Assembly (NCBI RefSeq): GCF_001418205.1
Contig: NZ_LIQF01000004.1
Coordinates: forward strand, 186,001 to 250,000
DNA from: Marinomonas fungiae
GTDB lineage: Bacteria > Pseudomonadota > Gammaproteobacteria > Pseudomonadales > Marinomonadaceae
DNA length: 64,000 nt
Direction: 5' to 3'
Below the pieces are notes generated by a model. That model was given only the letters and a program-made list of their open reading frames with translations. It made no database searches and had not been told where the DNA came from. Shown here piece by piece: positions 8,832-17,628 of this stretch; the first letter of the stretch is position 1, and every line of letters begins with the position of its first letter. Both the position numbers and the translations under genes were made by a program.

Positions 8832-9275
8832 ATGGATATGATTCAAGCATCGCTTAATGAGTTACACGAAACGGCGGCCTTATTTGACGCTTACCGCCAG
8901 TTTTATGGTCAAGCCGCAGACCTTAGCGCCGCAACATCCTTTATAGAGCAGCGCTTCTTGCTAGGGGATTCGGCTATTTTTCTCGCGAAGAATGCATCCG
9001 GTGAGGCCATTGGTTTTGTCCAGCTTTATCCTTCATTTTCTTCCGTGGCAATGAAACGGACGTGGATTCTAAATGATCTCTTTGTGAGTGCTAGCAATCG
9101 TCAACGAGGTGTTGCGAAAGCGTTGCTAAATCATGTAGAGCTGTTTGCCCAAGCATCTGCAGCGCAGGCGATTAGACTTGCCACCGCTGTCTCCAACAGT
9201 CCAGCGAAAGCACTGTATGAAACACTAGGCTATGAAAATATGTCAGCGTTTGAGCACTACTCAAAAAGCATTTGA
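8832..9275 (+). CDS. GNAT-family N-acetyltransferase
   Basis: This 147-residue single-domain GNAT has the acetyl-CoA-binding motif A as R-Q-R-G-V-A-K-A-L (about residues 94-102) and the C-terminal A-L-Y-E-T-L-G-Y-E motif. The acceptor substrate is unknown. It sits 15 bp after the flavin-binding protein gene, suggesting an operon. Confidence 0.88.
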   Translation: MDMIQASLNELHETAALFDAYRQFYGQAADLSAATSFIEQRFLLGDSAIFLAKNASGEAIGFVQLYPSFSSVAMKRTWILNDLFVSASNRQRGVAKALLNHVELFAQASAAQAIRLATAVSNSPAKALYETLGYENMSAFEHYSKSI

Positions 9276-9445
9276 TAAAAGCTGAGCGCCAAGGTGCCAA
9301 ACAGCACATTCAGATCGTTTAAATATGGAAATCGGCGCTATTTGATTTGGTACTACTGTGAACTTGATGGAGGTTTTCATACACTAAAATTTGAAAGCCT
9401 AGGACATCCTGTCAGCGGCGTTAGAAAACGGAATCATAACCCGCC

Positions 9446-11185
9446 ATGACCATCGAAATATCCAGCCAATATATCTTTCTCGCGGGGTTGCTTGCCTTAC
9501 TCAGCATTCTCGCTAGTGTCTTATCACGTCGTTTAGGTGCGCCGCTGCTATTGGTGTTTTTGGTGGTAGGCATGCTGGCGGGTGAAGATGGCATTGGTGG
9601 GATTGAATTCCATAACGCTGGTTTGGCATTCTTGTTTGGTAACTTAGCCTTAGCGACCATTTTGCTCGATGGCGGACTGGGGACCCGACGGGAATCCTTT
9701 GCCATCAGTTTGCGTCCGGCGTTTTTGCTTGCCACCGTTGGTGTATTGCTTACCGCAGGCATCACAGGGGGAGCGGTATACTGGCTGTTAGGCTTGCCTT
9801 GGCAGGAAAGCCTATTACTCGGCGCGATCATTGGCTCCACCGATGCAGCGGCCGTGTTTGGCTTGATCCGTAATGCGGGGCTGCGCATTAAAGAGCGAAC
9901 CGGTGCCACGCTAGAAGTCGAGTCCGGTGCCAACGATCCCATGGCGATCTTCCTGACCATTACTATGGTGCAACTGATTTCTCAGCCGCAGGGAGACCTT
10001 GGCTGGTCTTTGCTATTAGAGCTGTGCCAACAAATGGGACTGGGTCTGATTGCGGGCGTTCTCGGCGGGCAGTTGTTAAAACATTTGTTGCCTAAACTTC
10101 AGCTTGCCAGCTCTCTGTACCCGTTATTAGTCACCAGCGCAGGGTTGAGTATTTTTGGTATCACCAACCTTTGGGGTGGCAGTGGCTTTTTGGCCATCTA
10201 CATCGTCGGCGTGACGCTCGGTAACGCGCACAATATGCCCTACAAACGGGATGTGCATCGCTTCCACGATGGCATGGCTTGGCTCAGTCAAATCGGTATG
10301 TTCCTGATGCTGGGGTTATTAGTTACGCCCAGCACGATTGGCCCAGTGATCTTGCCAGCCTTGGCTATTGGCGCGGTCTTAATTTTCCTCGCGCGTCCGA
10401 TTGCGGTGTTGGTGTCTTTGCTGCCTTTCCATTTTCCTTGGCGTGAGCAAGTCTTTATCAGCTGGTGTGGCTTACGGGGGGCTGTGCCGATCATCTTGGC
10501 CATGTATCCATCGTTGTCAGGCATTGAACAAACCCAAGTTTATTTCAATTTGGTGTTTGTCATTGTGATTATGTCTTTGGTGCTACAAGGCTGGAGTATT
10601 CCCAAGGTCGCGCGTTGGCTCAAGGTCGAATTACCGGATAAGGAAGCCACGCCTAATGCTTTTAGTATCAGTTTTGACGATTACCACAACCGCCATATCT
10701 TGATTTATGAAGTACCTGATGACAGTGATTTAGTGGGATGCTCGGTGGAGTCTCTGCCTTCTACCGCGTTCTCTCGTCCGATGGGGGTGATGCGAGGCGG
10801 CGAGTTGCTGGTGGACTCTGAGGAGGCGCTGTGCGCCACTGACAAAGCAGCGTTTTTCTCTCAATTAGAAAATGACTCCGAGTTGAACAGCTATTTCACG
10901 CCAGGACAGAAACTGCAGCACACGTCGATGAGCGAGTTTTATGGCGACTTTGTGGTAAATGGGGATGCCAAAATGCGTGATCTGGCGTATCTCTATTTCT
11001 TTAAAATAGAGGACGCCTATCAGGATGTCAGTGTACGCGAACTCTTTTTAAATAAGTTCCATGGCCGGGTTGTGATTGGTGACCGTTTGCGCTTCGGTGA
11101 GATCGAATTAACCGTACGTGAATTTGAAAGCGGTGCCATTAGTAAATTTGGTTTAAAGATTATTCGATCAAAAAATGCACCATGA
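9446..11185 (+). CDS. nhaP2: K+/H+ antiporter, CPA1 family, NhaP2/CvrA type
   Basis: The protein has 579 residues, matching E. coli CvrA (578). An N-terminal membrane domain of about 12 helices (residues 1-390) includes the G-S-T-D-A-A-A-V-F and E-S-G-A-N-D-P motifs of CPA1 exchangers. A cytoplasmic RCK_C/TrkA-C-like region and a CorC/HlyC-like domain follow. It exports K+ in exchange for protons and helps osmotic and pH homeostasis. It stands alone. Its stop overlaps a direct repeat that may be a regulatory site for the next gene. Confidence 0.9.
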   Translation: MTIEISSQYIFLAGLLALLSILASVLSRRLGAPLLLVFLVVGMLAGEDGIGGIEFHNAGLAFLFGNLALATILLDGGLGTRRESFAISLRPAFLLATVGVLLTAGITGGAVYWLLGLPWQESLLLGAIIGSTDAAAVFGLIRNAGLRIKERTGATLEVESGANDPMAIFLTITMVQLISQPQGDLGWSLLLELCQQMGLGLIAGVLGGQLLKHLLPKLQLASSLYPLLVTSAGLSIFGITNLWGGSGFLAIYIVGVTLGNAHNMPYKRDVHRFHDGMAWLSQIGMFLMLGLLVTPSTIGPVILPALAIGAVLIFLARPIAVLVSLLPFHFPWREQVFISWCGLRGAVPIILAMYPSLSGIEQTQVYFNLVFVIVIMSLVLQGWSIPKVARWLKVELPDKEATPNAFSISFDDYHNRHILIYEVPDDSDLVGCSVESLPSTAFSRPMGVMRGGELLVDSEEALCATDKAAFFSQLENDSELNSYFTPGQKLQHTSMSEFYGDFVVNGDAKMRDLAYLYFFKIEDAYQDVSVRELFLNKFHGRVVIGDRLRFGEIELTVREFESGAISKFGLKIIRSKNAP

Positions 11186-11221
11186 ATGGACTTTTTTATG
11201 ATAAATGCACCATTTGTGCGC
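11172..11221 (+). promoter_or_regulatory. Direct repeat resembling NtrC half-sites
   Basis: AAATGCACCAT occurs twice, at 11172 and 11202, exactly 30 bp apart. The second copy extends to TGCACC-N5-TGCGCA, similar to the NtrC enhancer consensus TGCACC-N5-GGTGCA. It is upstream of an amino-acid symporter, a plausible nitrogen-regulated gene. No clear sigma-54 promoter was found, so this stays tentative. Confidence 0.3.
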
Positions 11222-11284
11222 ATTTTTTATCCATTTTCCCTTGCCAAATTCCCCTGAAGCGCTAGGCTTTCCCCCTTTTTGAGA

Positions 11285-11305
11285 CGGCACATCAAAAATG
11301 TGCCG
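11285..11305. other. Inverted repeat in the symporter leader
   Basis: CGGCACAT-N5-ATGTGCCG is a perfect 8-bp inverted repeat about 63 bp before the symporter start. It may be an operator or an RNA hairpin. No T-run follows. Confidence 0.4.
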
Positions 11306-11367
11306 CTCTGAGCGCTCTATCCGAGCCCTCTCCCTCGCACATAACAACAACTTAAGCGGAGTGCCTT

Positions 11368-12777
11368 ATGGCTTCACTGATTGATTCCCTCAATACCTTA
11401 TTTTGGGGCTATATCCTGATTTACGGCCTGCTGGCCGTTGGCGTTTACTTTACCCTACGCTTAGGGTTTATTCAGATTCGCTACTTCCCGGAGTTTGTTC
11501 GCACCGTATTCAAAGCGCCTCAGAGCGACCGTGGTGGTATTTCTCCGTTCCAAGCATTATGTACTAGCCTTGCCTCCCGTGTCGGCACAGGTAACCTTGC
11601 AGGCGTTGCAGTAGCACTCGCACTAGGTGGCGCTGGCGCAATCTTTTGGATGTGGGTCGTTGCTTTGATTGGTATGGCCACTGCCTACGCAGAAAGTACA
11701 CTTGCTCAGCTGTACAAAGTAAGAGATCAAAATGGTCAATTGCGCGGTGGCCCAGCGTTTTACATTAGCAAAGGTCTGAAAGCACCATGGGCGGGTGCCA
11801 TCTTCTCTTTGGCTCTAATTTTGGCATTTGGCTTGGTCTTTAATGCGGTACAAGCCAACTCGATTGCGGGTGCAATGGAAGGTGCCTTTGGTGTTCCTAA
11901 GATGGCAACAGGCCTGATCGTCATGGCGTTGGCCGCGGTGGTGATCTTTGGCGGTATTAAGAAAATCGCGCGCTTTGCCGAAATCACCGTGCCTTTTATG
12001 GCGATTGCGTACTTAGCCTTAGCGTTGTACATCATCATTGTCAATTACGAGCAAGTGCCAGCCATGTTTGCACTGATCTTTAAGAGTGCCTTTGGTATTG
12101 AACAGGCGGCTGGTGGTGTTGCCGGCGCCTTGCTAAACGGTGTCAAACGAGGTCTATTCTCTAACGAAGCGGGTATGGGGTCGGCGCCAAACATTGCGGC
12201 GGTCGCGACGCCTAATCCTCACCACCCAGCGTCACAAGGTATGGTGCAGTCATTGGGCGTGTTTATTGATACGCTACTGATCTGTACTGCGACGGCACTG
12301 ATGATTCTATTGTCTGGTGTGCTTGGCAATGGCGAGTCAGGCATCGTACTGACGCAGTCAGCCATGTCTCATCATATCGGCAGTGTCGGCCATTACTTTG
12401 TTGCCATCGCGATTTTCTTCTTCGCTTTTACCTCGATTATTGGTAACTACAGCTATGCGGAAAACGCGCTAACCTACCTAAAATGGGCCAGCAAACCGGG
12501 TATTTTCGTGTTGCGCATTCTAGCGCTAGCGATGATTCCTTGGGGCGCGTATCAAAGTGTGGCCGTGGTATTCAATGCCGCCGATGCGGCGATGGGCTTA
12601 ATGGCGACTATCAACTTGATTGCCATTGTGTTGTTGTCTGGCTTGGTGGCGAAGCTGACTAAAGACTACTTTGCGCAAAACAAAACGCGCACGCCAATCT
12701 TTAACTCAGACGATTACCCAGAAGTGCAAAATGACATTGATCTAACGGTTTGGGACGAAAAACCTAAACAAGATTAA
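11368..12777 (+). CDS. Sodium:alanine/glycine symporter (AGCS family)
   Basis: A 469-residue inner-membrane protein with about 10-11 hydrophobic helices and AGCS hallmarks: T-S-L-A-S-R-V-G-T-G-N-L-A-G-V-A near residue 65 and F-S-N-E-A-G-M-G-S-A-P near residue 266. It imports alanine, glycine or glutamine with Na+. A good ribosome binding site (AAGCGGAG) precedes the ATG. It is a single-gene unit closed by a strong terminator. Because it lies next to the polyamine/glutamylation genes it may feed nitrogen metabolism, but the link is positional only. Confidence 0.92.
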   Translation: MASLIDSLNTLFWGYILIYGLLAVGVYFTLRLGFIQIRYFPEFVRTVFKAPQSDRGGISPFQALCTSLASRVGTGNLAGVAVALALGGAGAIFWMWVVALIGMATAYAESTLAQLYKVRDQNGQLRGGPAFYISKGLKAPWAGAIFSLALILAFGLVFNAVQANSIAGAMEGAFGVPKMATGLIVMALAAVVIFGGIKKIARFAEITVPFMAIAYLALALYIIIVNYEQVPAMFALIFKSAFGIEQAAGGVAGALLNGVKRGLFSNEAGMGSAPNIAAVATPNPHHPASQGMVQSLGVFIDTLLICTATALMILLSGVLGNGESGIVLTQSAMSHHIGSVGHYFVAIAIFFFAFTSIIGNYSYAENALTYLKWASKPGIFVLRILALAMIPWGAYQSVAVVFNAADAAMGLMATINLIAIVLLSGLVAKLTKDYFAQNKTRTPIFNSDDYPEVQNDIDLTVWDEKPKQD

Positions 12778-12792
12778 GCGCTATTTAAACGC

Positions 12793-12826
12793 ACAAAGCC
12801 CTCCAACGTGAGGGCTTTGTTGTTTT
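12793..12826. terminator. Terminator between symporter and puuA-like gene
   Basis: An 11-bp perfect stem, ACAAAGCCCTC/GAGGGCTTTGT, is followed by TGTTTT on the + strand. It sits between convergent genes and may serve both. Confidence 0.88.
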
Positions 12827-12830
12827 AGGG

Positions 12831-14171
12831 TTACACATTCAGCAGTAAATGCTCACGTTCCCATGAGCTAATAACACGGTTGAAGGTTTCAAATTCGCTG
12901 CGTTTCACACCCATGTACGCTCGTACAAAGTGCTCGCCAAGGATCTCACACAAAGGTTCGCACTCTTCCAATAGGCGCAAGCCTTCTTCCAAGGTACGTG
13001 CAATCTCTACTTCTTGGTTTTCTGGCGGCTCATTACCTTGGATCGGATCGGTTGGGTAAAGCTCTTCTTTCATGCCCAGATAGCCACAGGCCAAGGTCGC
13101 CGCAATGGCGAGGTAAGGGTTACAGTCGGCTCCTGGGAAGCGGTTCTCAATGCGCGTTGCCTCTGGCGTTGAATAGGGAACGCGTAAGCCCGCTACACGG
13201 TTATCAAAGCCCCATTGCATATTGATCGGTGCGGCCATTTCGGGTGAGAAACGGCGGTAGGAATTGACGTTTGGCGCAAAGAAACTGATCGCATTAGGGG
13301 AGTATTTTTGCAAACCGCCAAGATAATGATAGAAGCGCTCACTTGGCTTGCCGTTATTGTTAAATACATTTTCACCCGTTTCGGCATCCAGCAGACTTTG
13401 ATGAATATGCATGGCACTGCCTGGCTCATCCTTCATCGGCTTCGCCATAAAGGTGGCGTACACCCCATGTTTCATCGCCGCTTCACGCAACGTGCGCTTA
13501 AAGACAAAGACCTGATCGGCCAGATCGAGCGGATCACCATGGATAAAGTTAATCTCCATCTGTGCCGCACCCGATTCATGGATCAAGGTGTCCACATCCA
13601 AATCTTGCGCCTCACAGTAGGCGTACAAGGTATCGATAATGGTATTGAACTCATTTACCGCATCAATGCTATAAGAGCGTCGTGAGGTCTCTCGTTTGCC
13701 AGAGCGGCCAGCGGCAGGCCGTAGTTCATAATCAGGGTCTGTATTTGGATGAATCAGATAAAACTCGACTTCTGGGGCAATCACTGGCTTTAAGCCTTCT
13801 GCTTCATACAACGCCAAAATATGACGAAGAATGGTGCGGCTCGCCAACGGATGCAAATCTCCATCCGTGGTGTAACAGTCGTTAATTACCTGCGCGGTCG
13901 GTTCATCCGCCCAAGGCACCATGCGTAAGGTGTTTGGGTCTGGCTTCAATACCATATCGCGGTCGCTCGCATCCACAATCTCGTAATGATTGTCGGCCCA
14001 ATCGCCCGTGACACTTTGCACCAGAACCGTTTCCGGAATACGCCCAGTTTTCTCCGCTAAAAACTTAAACGTCGGGTAAAACTTGCCTCGGGCATTGCCC
14101 GTCATATCCGCCAGAGTCGATTCGACTTCGGTAATAGCATGCTGCTTTAAAAACGCCTCTAGTTCGGTCAT
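12831..14171 (-). CDS. puuA: Glutamine synthetase family, gamma-glutamylpolyamine synthetase, copy 1
   Basis: This 446-residue GlnA-family ligase has the catalytic-domain motifs G-S-A-M-H-I-H-Q, N-S-Y-R-R-F and A-D-C-N-P-Y-L-A. It lacks the adenylylation tyrosine region of true GlnA and has the 440-460 residue length of PuuA/PauA enzymes. It is expected to glutamylate putrescine or a related amine with ATP. It is divergent from an FAD oxidoreductase of the next pathway step, and the shared intergenic region has a 22-bp inverted repeat. Substrate specificity among putrescine, cadaverine and spermidine cannot be read. Confidence 0.87.
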   Translation of the reverse strand: MTELEAFLKQHAITEVESTLADMTGNARGKFYPTFKFLAEKTGRIPETVLVQSVTGDWADNHYEIVDASDRDMVLKPDPNTLRMVPWADEPTAQVINDCYTTDGDLHPLASRTILRHILALYEAEGLKPVIAPEVEFYLIHPNTDPDYELRPAAGRSGKRETSRRSYSIDAVNEFNTIIDTLYAYCEAQDLDVDTLIHESGAAQMEINFIHGDPLDLADQVFVFKRTLREAAMKHGVYATFMAKPMKDEPGSAMHIHQSLLDAETGENVFNNNGKPSERFYHYLGGLQKYSPNAISFFAPNVNSYRRFSPEMAAPINMQWGFDNRVAGLRVPYSTPEATRIENRFPGADCNPYLAIAATLACGYLGMKEELYPTDPIQGNEPPENQEVEIARTLEEGLRLLEECEPLCEILGEHFVRAYMGVKRSEFETFNRVISSWEREHLLLNV

Positions 14172-14261
14172 AACCCACCTTGCAACTTACTCTCTGACCC
14201 AAGTTATCAAGATCGTAGATTTCCATTGCGATCTTGTTTGATTCAATTATGCTTTGCACAT

Positions 14262-14283
14262 AAACCGAATAATTCATCGGTTT
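14262..14283. promoter_or_regulatory. Shared polyamine-locus operator, site 1
   Basis: AAACCGA-N8-TCGGTTT is a perfect 7-bp inverted repeat in the puuA1/puuB1 divergent promoter. An almost identical element with the same 8-bp spacer length lies at 19924-19945 in the puuA2/luxR intergenic region. Confidence 0.65.
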
Positions 14284-14358
14284 GAAAATATTTTAGTTTA
14301 GTCGTGAAAGCAATACTTTAAAAACCCCTTTGCAGCGATTATGAGCTAGGAGGCCTAC

Positions 14359-15636
14359 GTGAGCCAAGCGACATCATCCTATTACCAAGCGACGGCGACA
14401 GTCCGTCACCAGTTTCCACAACTGATTGGCGCGCAGCAGGCAGACGTCTGCATCATCGGTGGTGGTTATACTGGCACTTCAGCCGCCCTACACCTCGCTG
14501 AAGCTGGCTTCAGCGTCACCTTGCTGGAAGCCAACGATATTGGTTGGGGCGCATCGGGTCGTAATGGCGGACAAGTTTGCCAAGGCCATAATATGAGCCA
14601 CGCAGAACTCAGCAAACAGCTTGGTAAAGACGCCGCTGACGCCTTATGGCAAGCATCGCTAGACTCGGTCGACTTGGTCAAAGACCTCGTGCATCGTTTG
14701 CAAATCGACTGTGATCTTACTCCTGGAGTATTGCACGTTGCCTACAAAAAACGCCATTTAGAAGATGTGAAACATGCCGTCGACTACAAACAAAAAGTAC
14801 TGAATTACGATGGTGTGACGTTTCTTTCCGCCGCAGAGGTAGCGGATAAACTTGGCACCGGGCGCTATTTCGGCGGTGAGTGGTATCAAGAGGGCGCGCA
14901 TCTGCATCCGTTGAACTTTGTGTTAGGGCTGGCCAACGCGGCACAGGCCCAAGGCGCCAAAATCTATCAGCAGTCTCGCGTTATGTCTTATCAAACCGGC
15001 CGCAAGCCTGTGGTGTACACCGATCAAGGCCAAGTACATTGCCGCTATTTGATATTTGCCTGCAATGGGTATTTGGGCCATCTCAATGAGCCTGCCGCGC
15101 GCAAAATCATGCCGATTAATAACTTCATCATCGCTACCGAACCGCTCCCTGAAGAAATAGCCGACCGGATTAACCCAGAGCGTATTGCGGTGGCCGACTC
15201 AAAGTTTGTGGTCAATTATTACCGACTATCGAGTGATAGACGTATGTTGTGGGGCGGCGGTGAGAACTACAGTCCGCGCTTTCCGAAAGACATCGCCAGC
15301 TTCGTAAAAAAGCATATGTTGGAAACCTATCCAGAGCTAGGCCGCTTTAATATTGATTATGCTTGGGGTGGAACCCTAGCTATCACCTTAAATCGCATGC
15401 CTTACATCGCCCGACAACAAGATAACGTCTATGTGGCACAAGGCTATTCTGGACATGGTGTCGCCCTAGCCACCTACGCGGGAGCTTGTCTCGCACAGGC
15501 GATTAAAGGCCAAGAAGCAGACCTGCAAACCTTTGAACGCATTCGCTGTAAAGACTTCCCCGGCGGCACTTTACTGCGCTGGCCAGGGCAGGTTGCAGGA
15601 ATGTTGTATTACTCCATGCTAGACCGTCTGCCCTAG
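14359..15636 (+). CDS. puuB: FAD-dependent gamma-glutamylpolyamine oxidase, copy 1
   Basis: This 425-residue DAO-family flavoprotein has the Rossmann motif G-G-G-Y-T-G near residue 33, followed by the G-A-S-G-R-N-G-G-Q signature of the PuuB group, and C-terminal G-Y-S-G-H-G-V. It oxidises the glutamylated amine to an aldehyde. The GTG start follows AGGAGG at a good distance. It is divergent from puuA copy 1 and upstream of a TetR regulator gene. Confidence 0.88.
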   Translation: MSQATSSYYQATATVRHQFPQLIGAQQADVCIIGGGYTGTSAALHLAEAGFSVTLLEANDIGWGASGRNGGQVCQGHNMSHAELSKQLGKDAADALWQASLDSVDLVKDLVHRLQIDCDLTPGVLHVAYKKRHLEDVKHAVDYKQKVLNYDGVTFLSAAEVADKLGTGRYFGGEWYQEGAHLHPLNFVLGLANAAQAQGAKIYQQSRVMSYQTGRKPVVYTDQGQVHCRYLIFACNGYLGHLNEPAARKIMPINNFIIATEPLPEEIADRINPERIAVADSKFVVNYYRLSSDRRMLWGGGENYSPRFPKDIASFVKKHMLETYPELGRFNIDYAWGGTLAITLNRMPYIARQQDNVYVAQGYSGHGVALATYAGACLAQAIKGQEADLQTFERIRCKDFPGGTLLRWPGQVAGMLYYSMLDRLP

Positions 15637-15663
15637 CGCTTAAGTCTTTCAAAAAATTACTAT

Positions 15664-15675
15664 GTGAATATTCAC
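15664..15675. promoter_or_regulatory. Palindrome before the TetR gene
   Basis: GTGAATATTCAC is a perfect 12-bp palindrome 24 bp before the TTG start of the TetR-family gene. TetR repressors commonly bind such sites to control their own transcription. Confidence 0.45.
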
Positions 15676-15698
15676 CAACCTGCTATGCAAGGAAAACA

Positions 15699-16364
15699 TT
15701 GACCATCATGGCAAAAGTCAGCAGCGCCAAAAAAACGATGCAGCCCGTCTCACCACGCAGTGAACCGGTGCAATCGCGCTCGATCAAACGCACGCAGCAG
15801 ATCCTTGAAGTGACCAGTGAGTTGCTTGAAAGCGTTGGTTTGAATGACCTAAATACCGCCTTGATCGCCCAAGAAGTGGGTATATCCGTGGGTTCTCTCT
15901 ATCACTACTTTCCCAATAAACAGGCTATCTTATACGCCATGGGGCAATCATGGCTCGACAGCATAGAAGTGGTTTTAAAGGAGATACAGCAGTGGCCATT
16001 AGAGCAAATGCCATTAGAGAAATTTATCGATCAAGTGATAGATACCAACCTACAAGCCTACCGTACACAGAAAGCCATTCTGCCACTGGTGCAAGCTATG
16101 TTCTCGGTGCCTGAGCTGCGCGCGCTCGACGAACGCCACGATGACATGGTCATCGCCCAGATGTCGAAAGTGTTTAAACGTATTGGCCTAAAGAAACACA
16201 TCCGCGAACGCGAACGCATCGCCCGCCATTTCTTAGAAGTGACCCATAGCAGCTATCTAGTGGTCGTCAACCAAAACCCCCAGCGCGCAGCGCGTACCTT
16301 AGCGGATTTGAAACTGATGCTGAATTGTTTGTTAAGGCATCATTTGGGTGGGGGAGATGACTAG
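15699..16364 (+). CDS. TetR/AcrR-family regulator
   Basis: A 221-residue repressor-type protein with a TetR HTH (about residues 25-75, motif V-G-S-L-Y-H-Y-F-P-N-K) and a helical C-terminal ligand domain. A TTG start at 15699 has AAGGA at 5-base spacing. The ATG at 15708 is an alternative but is 14 bases from that site. It is downstream of puuB copy 1 and probably regulates that gene or the polyamine locus. The palindrome at 15664 is a candidate autoregulatory site. Confidence 0.85.
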   Translation: MTIMAKVSSAKKTMQPVSPRSEPVQSRSIKRTQQILEVTSELLESVGLNDLNTALIAQEVGISVGSLYHYFPNKQAILYAMGQSWLDSIEVVLKEIQQWPLEQMPLEKFIDQVIDTNLQAYRTQKAILPLVQAMFSVPELRALDERHDDMVIAQMSKVFKRIGLKKHIRERERIARHFLEVTHSSYLVVVNQNPQRAARTLADLKLMLNCLLRHHLGGGDD

Positions 16365-16408
16365 AAGGTTCTTTTGGTCTGCTGGATCTTAGATCGCAGT
16401 GGGCGCTA

Positions 16409-16457
16409 TTCCATGCAATTCAATTGGTTAGAAAGCACGCCAATTAAATGCATGGAA
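16409..16457. repeat. Imperfect inverted repeat
   Basis: TTCCATGCAATTCAATTGG pairs with CCAATTAAATGCATGGAA 12 bp further on, forming a long imperfect stem. Its core, TTGAATTGCATGGAA, recurs in the repeats at 17220-17581; a shorter core, CAATTGAATTGCATG, recurs at 57386-57408. This marks a dispersed repeat family. Confidence 0.6.
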
Positions 16458-16479
16458 GGGGGCTAATAGAGTGATTGAA

Positions 16480-16605
16480 ATCTAACGCCCAATTAAGGTG
16501 TGAAGCACGCAACCACGATACCTGATTTGACCATCGTAAACACAGAACTTAACGCAAACCAAAAGTGCCAAGCGTGCTGAATCACTCTTAAATTGTTTGT
16601 TATAT
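16480..16605 (-). other. Integron attC recombination site
   Basis: On the minus strand this begins with TATAAC (R'') and ends with GGGCGTTAGAT (R' core GTTAGAT). Between them, imperfect arms of about 21-24 bases pair with unpaired extrahelical bases: CAATTTAAGAGTGATTCAGC continuing to ACGC on one side, and the complement of CAATTAAGGTGTGAAGCACGC on the other. That layout, about 126 bp long and 5 bp after the stop of a small gene, is diagnostic of attC sites of the Vibrio VCR-like type. Confidence 0.75.
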
Positions 16606-16610
16606 GTAGA

Positions 16611-16889
16611 TCAACCTCCAAACTCGATTTCACATGACGGGCAGTAGCCAACACCTGCAACCACGAACGCATTACAACCAGATATACCACATTTTTCGAC
16701 TAAAGTTTCCTCAATATTGTGGTGGTAAATATACTGTTGTTTTTCCGAAAGAGGTTTTTGTTCATCGCCCAAGAGTTGTCTAATAATCCCGGCTTCTGCT
16801 CCATCCATATTTTCTAACTGATGTTCAAGAGCTTGAACCCTCTCTTCATCTGTAAGGCTTTTCGCTGCCTTTCTCCACTCACTATTCAT
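16611..16889 (-). CDS. Gene-cassette protein with C-terminal zinc ribbon
   Basis: A 92-residue hypothetical protein. An N-terminal charged helical part (W-R-K-A-A-K-S-L-T-D-E-E-R) is followed by a probable zinc ribbon near the C-terminus (C-x4-C, then C-P-S-C about 10 residues later). The ATG at 16889 was chosen because TGGAG lies 5-6 bases upstream; an upstream in-frame start at 16928 lacks one. The attC site follows the stop by 5 bp on the same strand, so this is a mobile integron gene cassette. No integrase gene is in the window. Function unknown. Confidence 0.7.
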   Translation of the reverse strand: MNSEWRKAAKSLTDEERVQALEHQLENMDGAEAGIIRQLLGDEQKPLSEKQQYIYHHNIEETLVEKCGISGCNAFVVAGVGYCPSCEIEFGG

Positions 16890-17219
16890 AATGACTCCAT
16901 ATACATATAACATTTTATTAATGCGCATGTGTGTTTATCTAATAAACCTGTGTGCGCGATATTCTGTTTCAGCCTTTTGATAGAAAAGACCATAATTAAT
17001 TGAAATTAATAGCGATTTTTACACTAACAGGCGTTTCAGGCATATAAAAACACGCATGCTCGTTTTGATAAATAACCGTGCCGATCAAGGGAGAAGTAAG
17101 AAGGGAGTGTTCTGATCATCCTTGACAGCGTTGGCTAGAGATTAATCCATTTCTGATGTTGTGACCAATGTTCTGTGATCAAGGTATTGGCGATTTATGA
17201 TCTGGGTTATGAGCTTGCT

Positions 17220-17364
17220 CCCCGAATGCAATCGGGTCGTACAAAGACCGACCCAACCATACTTCCGCAGAGATTCCATGCGTTTGATTCGCGCTGACGT
17301 GTTGAAGCTGAGGAACGAAGCGAGACATTGCGCAAGCGAATTGAATTGCATGGAAGCTCCAACA
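17220..17364 (+). repeat. Dispersed repeat, copy A
   Basis: Shares with copy B a CCCCGA-type start with AATCGGG, the string ATGCGTTTGATTCGCG, then GAAGCTGAGG, ACGAAGC, and a closing TTGCGCAAGCGAATTGAATT block ending CATGGAAGCTCCAAC. It looks like a repetitive extragenic element rather than a gene. Confidence 0.65.
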
Positions 17365-17414
17365 CCAACAAAGCTTGGGTAACAGCGGATTGTCGCTGAG
17401 AACGCAACTAAGTT

Positions 17415-17581
17415 CCCCGATGAAATCGGGCCGTACAAACCGTAGGTTCCCGCGCGCAGCGCGGTCCTACAAGTGGTTACATGCGTTTGATTCGCGTGCT
17501 CTTTACAAGGAAAAGGTCGAAGCTGAGGCACGAAGCAAAGACGTTGCGCAAGCGAATTGAATTGCATGGAAGCTCCAACCA
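17415..17581 (+). repeat. Dispersed repeat, copy B
   Basis: Second copy of the element at 17220-17364. Extra insertions in its middle include a GC-rich stretch, CGCGCGCAGCGCG, near 17451. It ends 48 bp before the amidotransferase gene stop. Confidence 0.65.
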
Positions 17582-17628
17582 ACAAAAATGCGGCGGAGCT
17601 TTACAGGGTTAGAGGAGGCAATGCAGAA

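Larger units (their letters stand above)
16890..17628. other. Gene-free region with cassette flank and repeats
   Basis: About 740 bp without a credible gene. A palindromic stretch near 16922-16956 (GCGCA...TGCGC) may be the far flank of the cassette. The rest is dominated by two imperfect copies of a roughly 150-bp repeat. Small frames here lie in the repeats in mutually inconsistent frames and do not look coding. Confidence 0.6.

Noticed and set aside
9421..9960. 179-residue reading frame opposite nhaP2
   Set aside because: Antisense shadow of the antiporter gene, with low-complexity Ser/Pro/Lys composition.
17142..17585. 147-residue reading frame on the minus strand
   Set aside because: It lies inside two repeat copies, its repeated segments are in different frames, and it has no ribosome binding site or recognisable domain.
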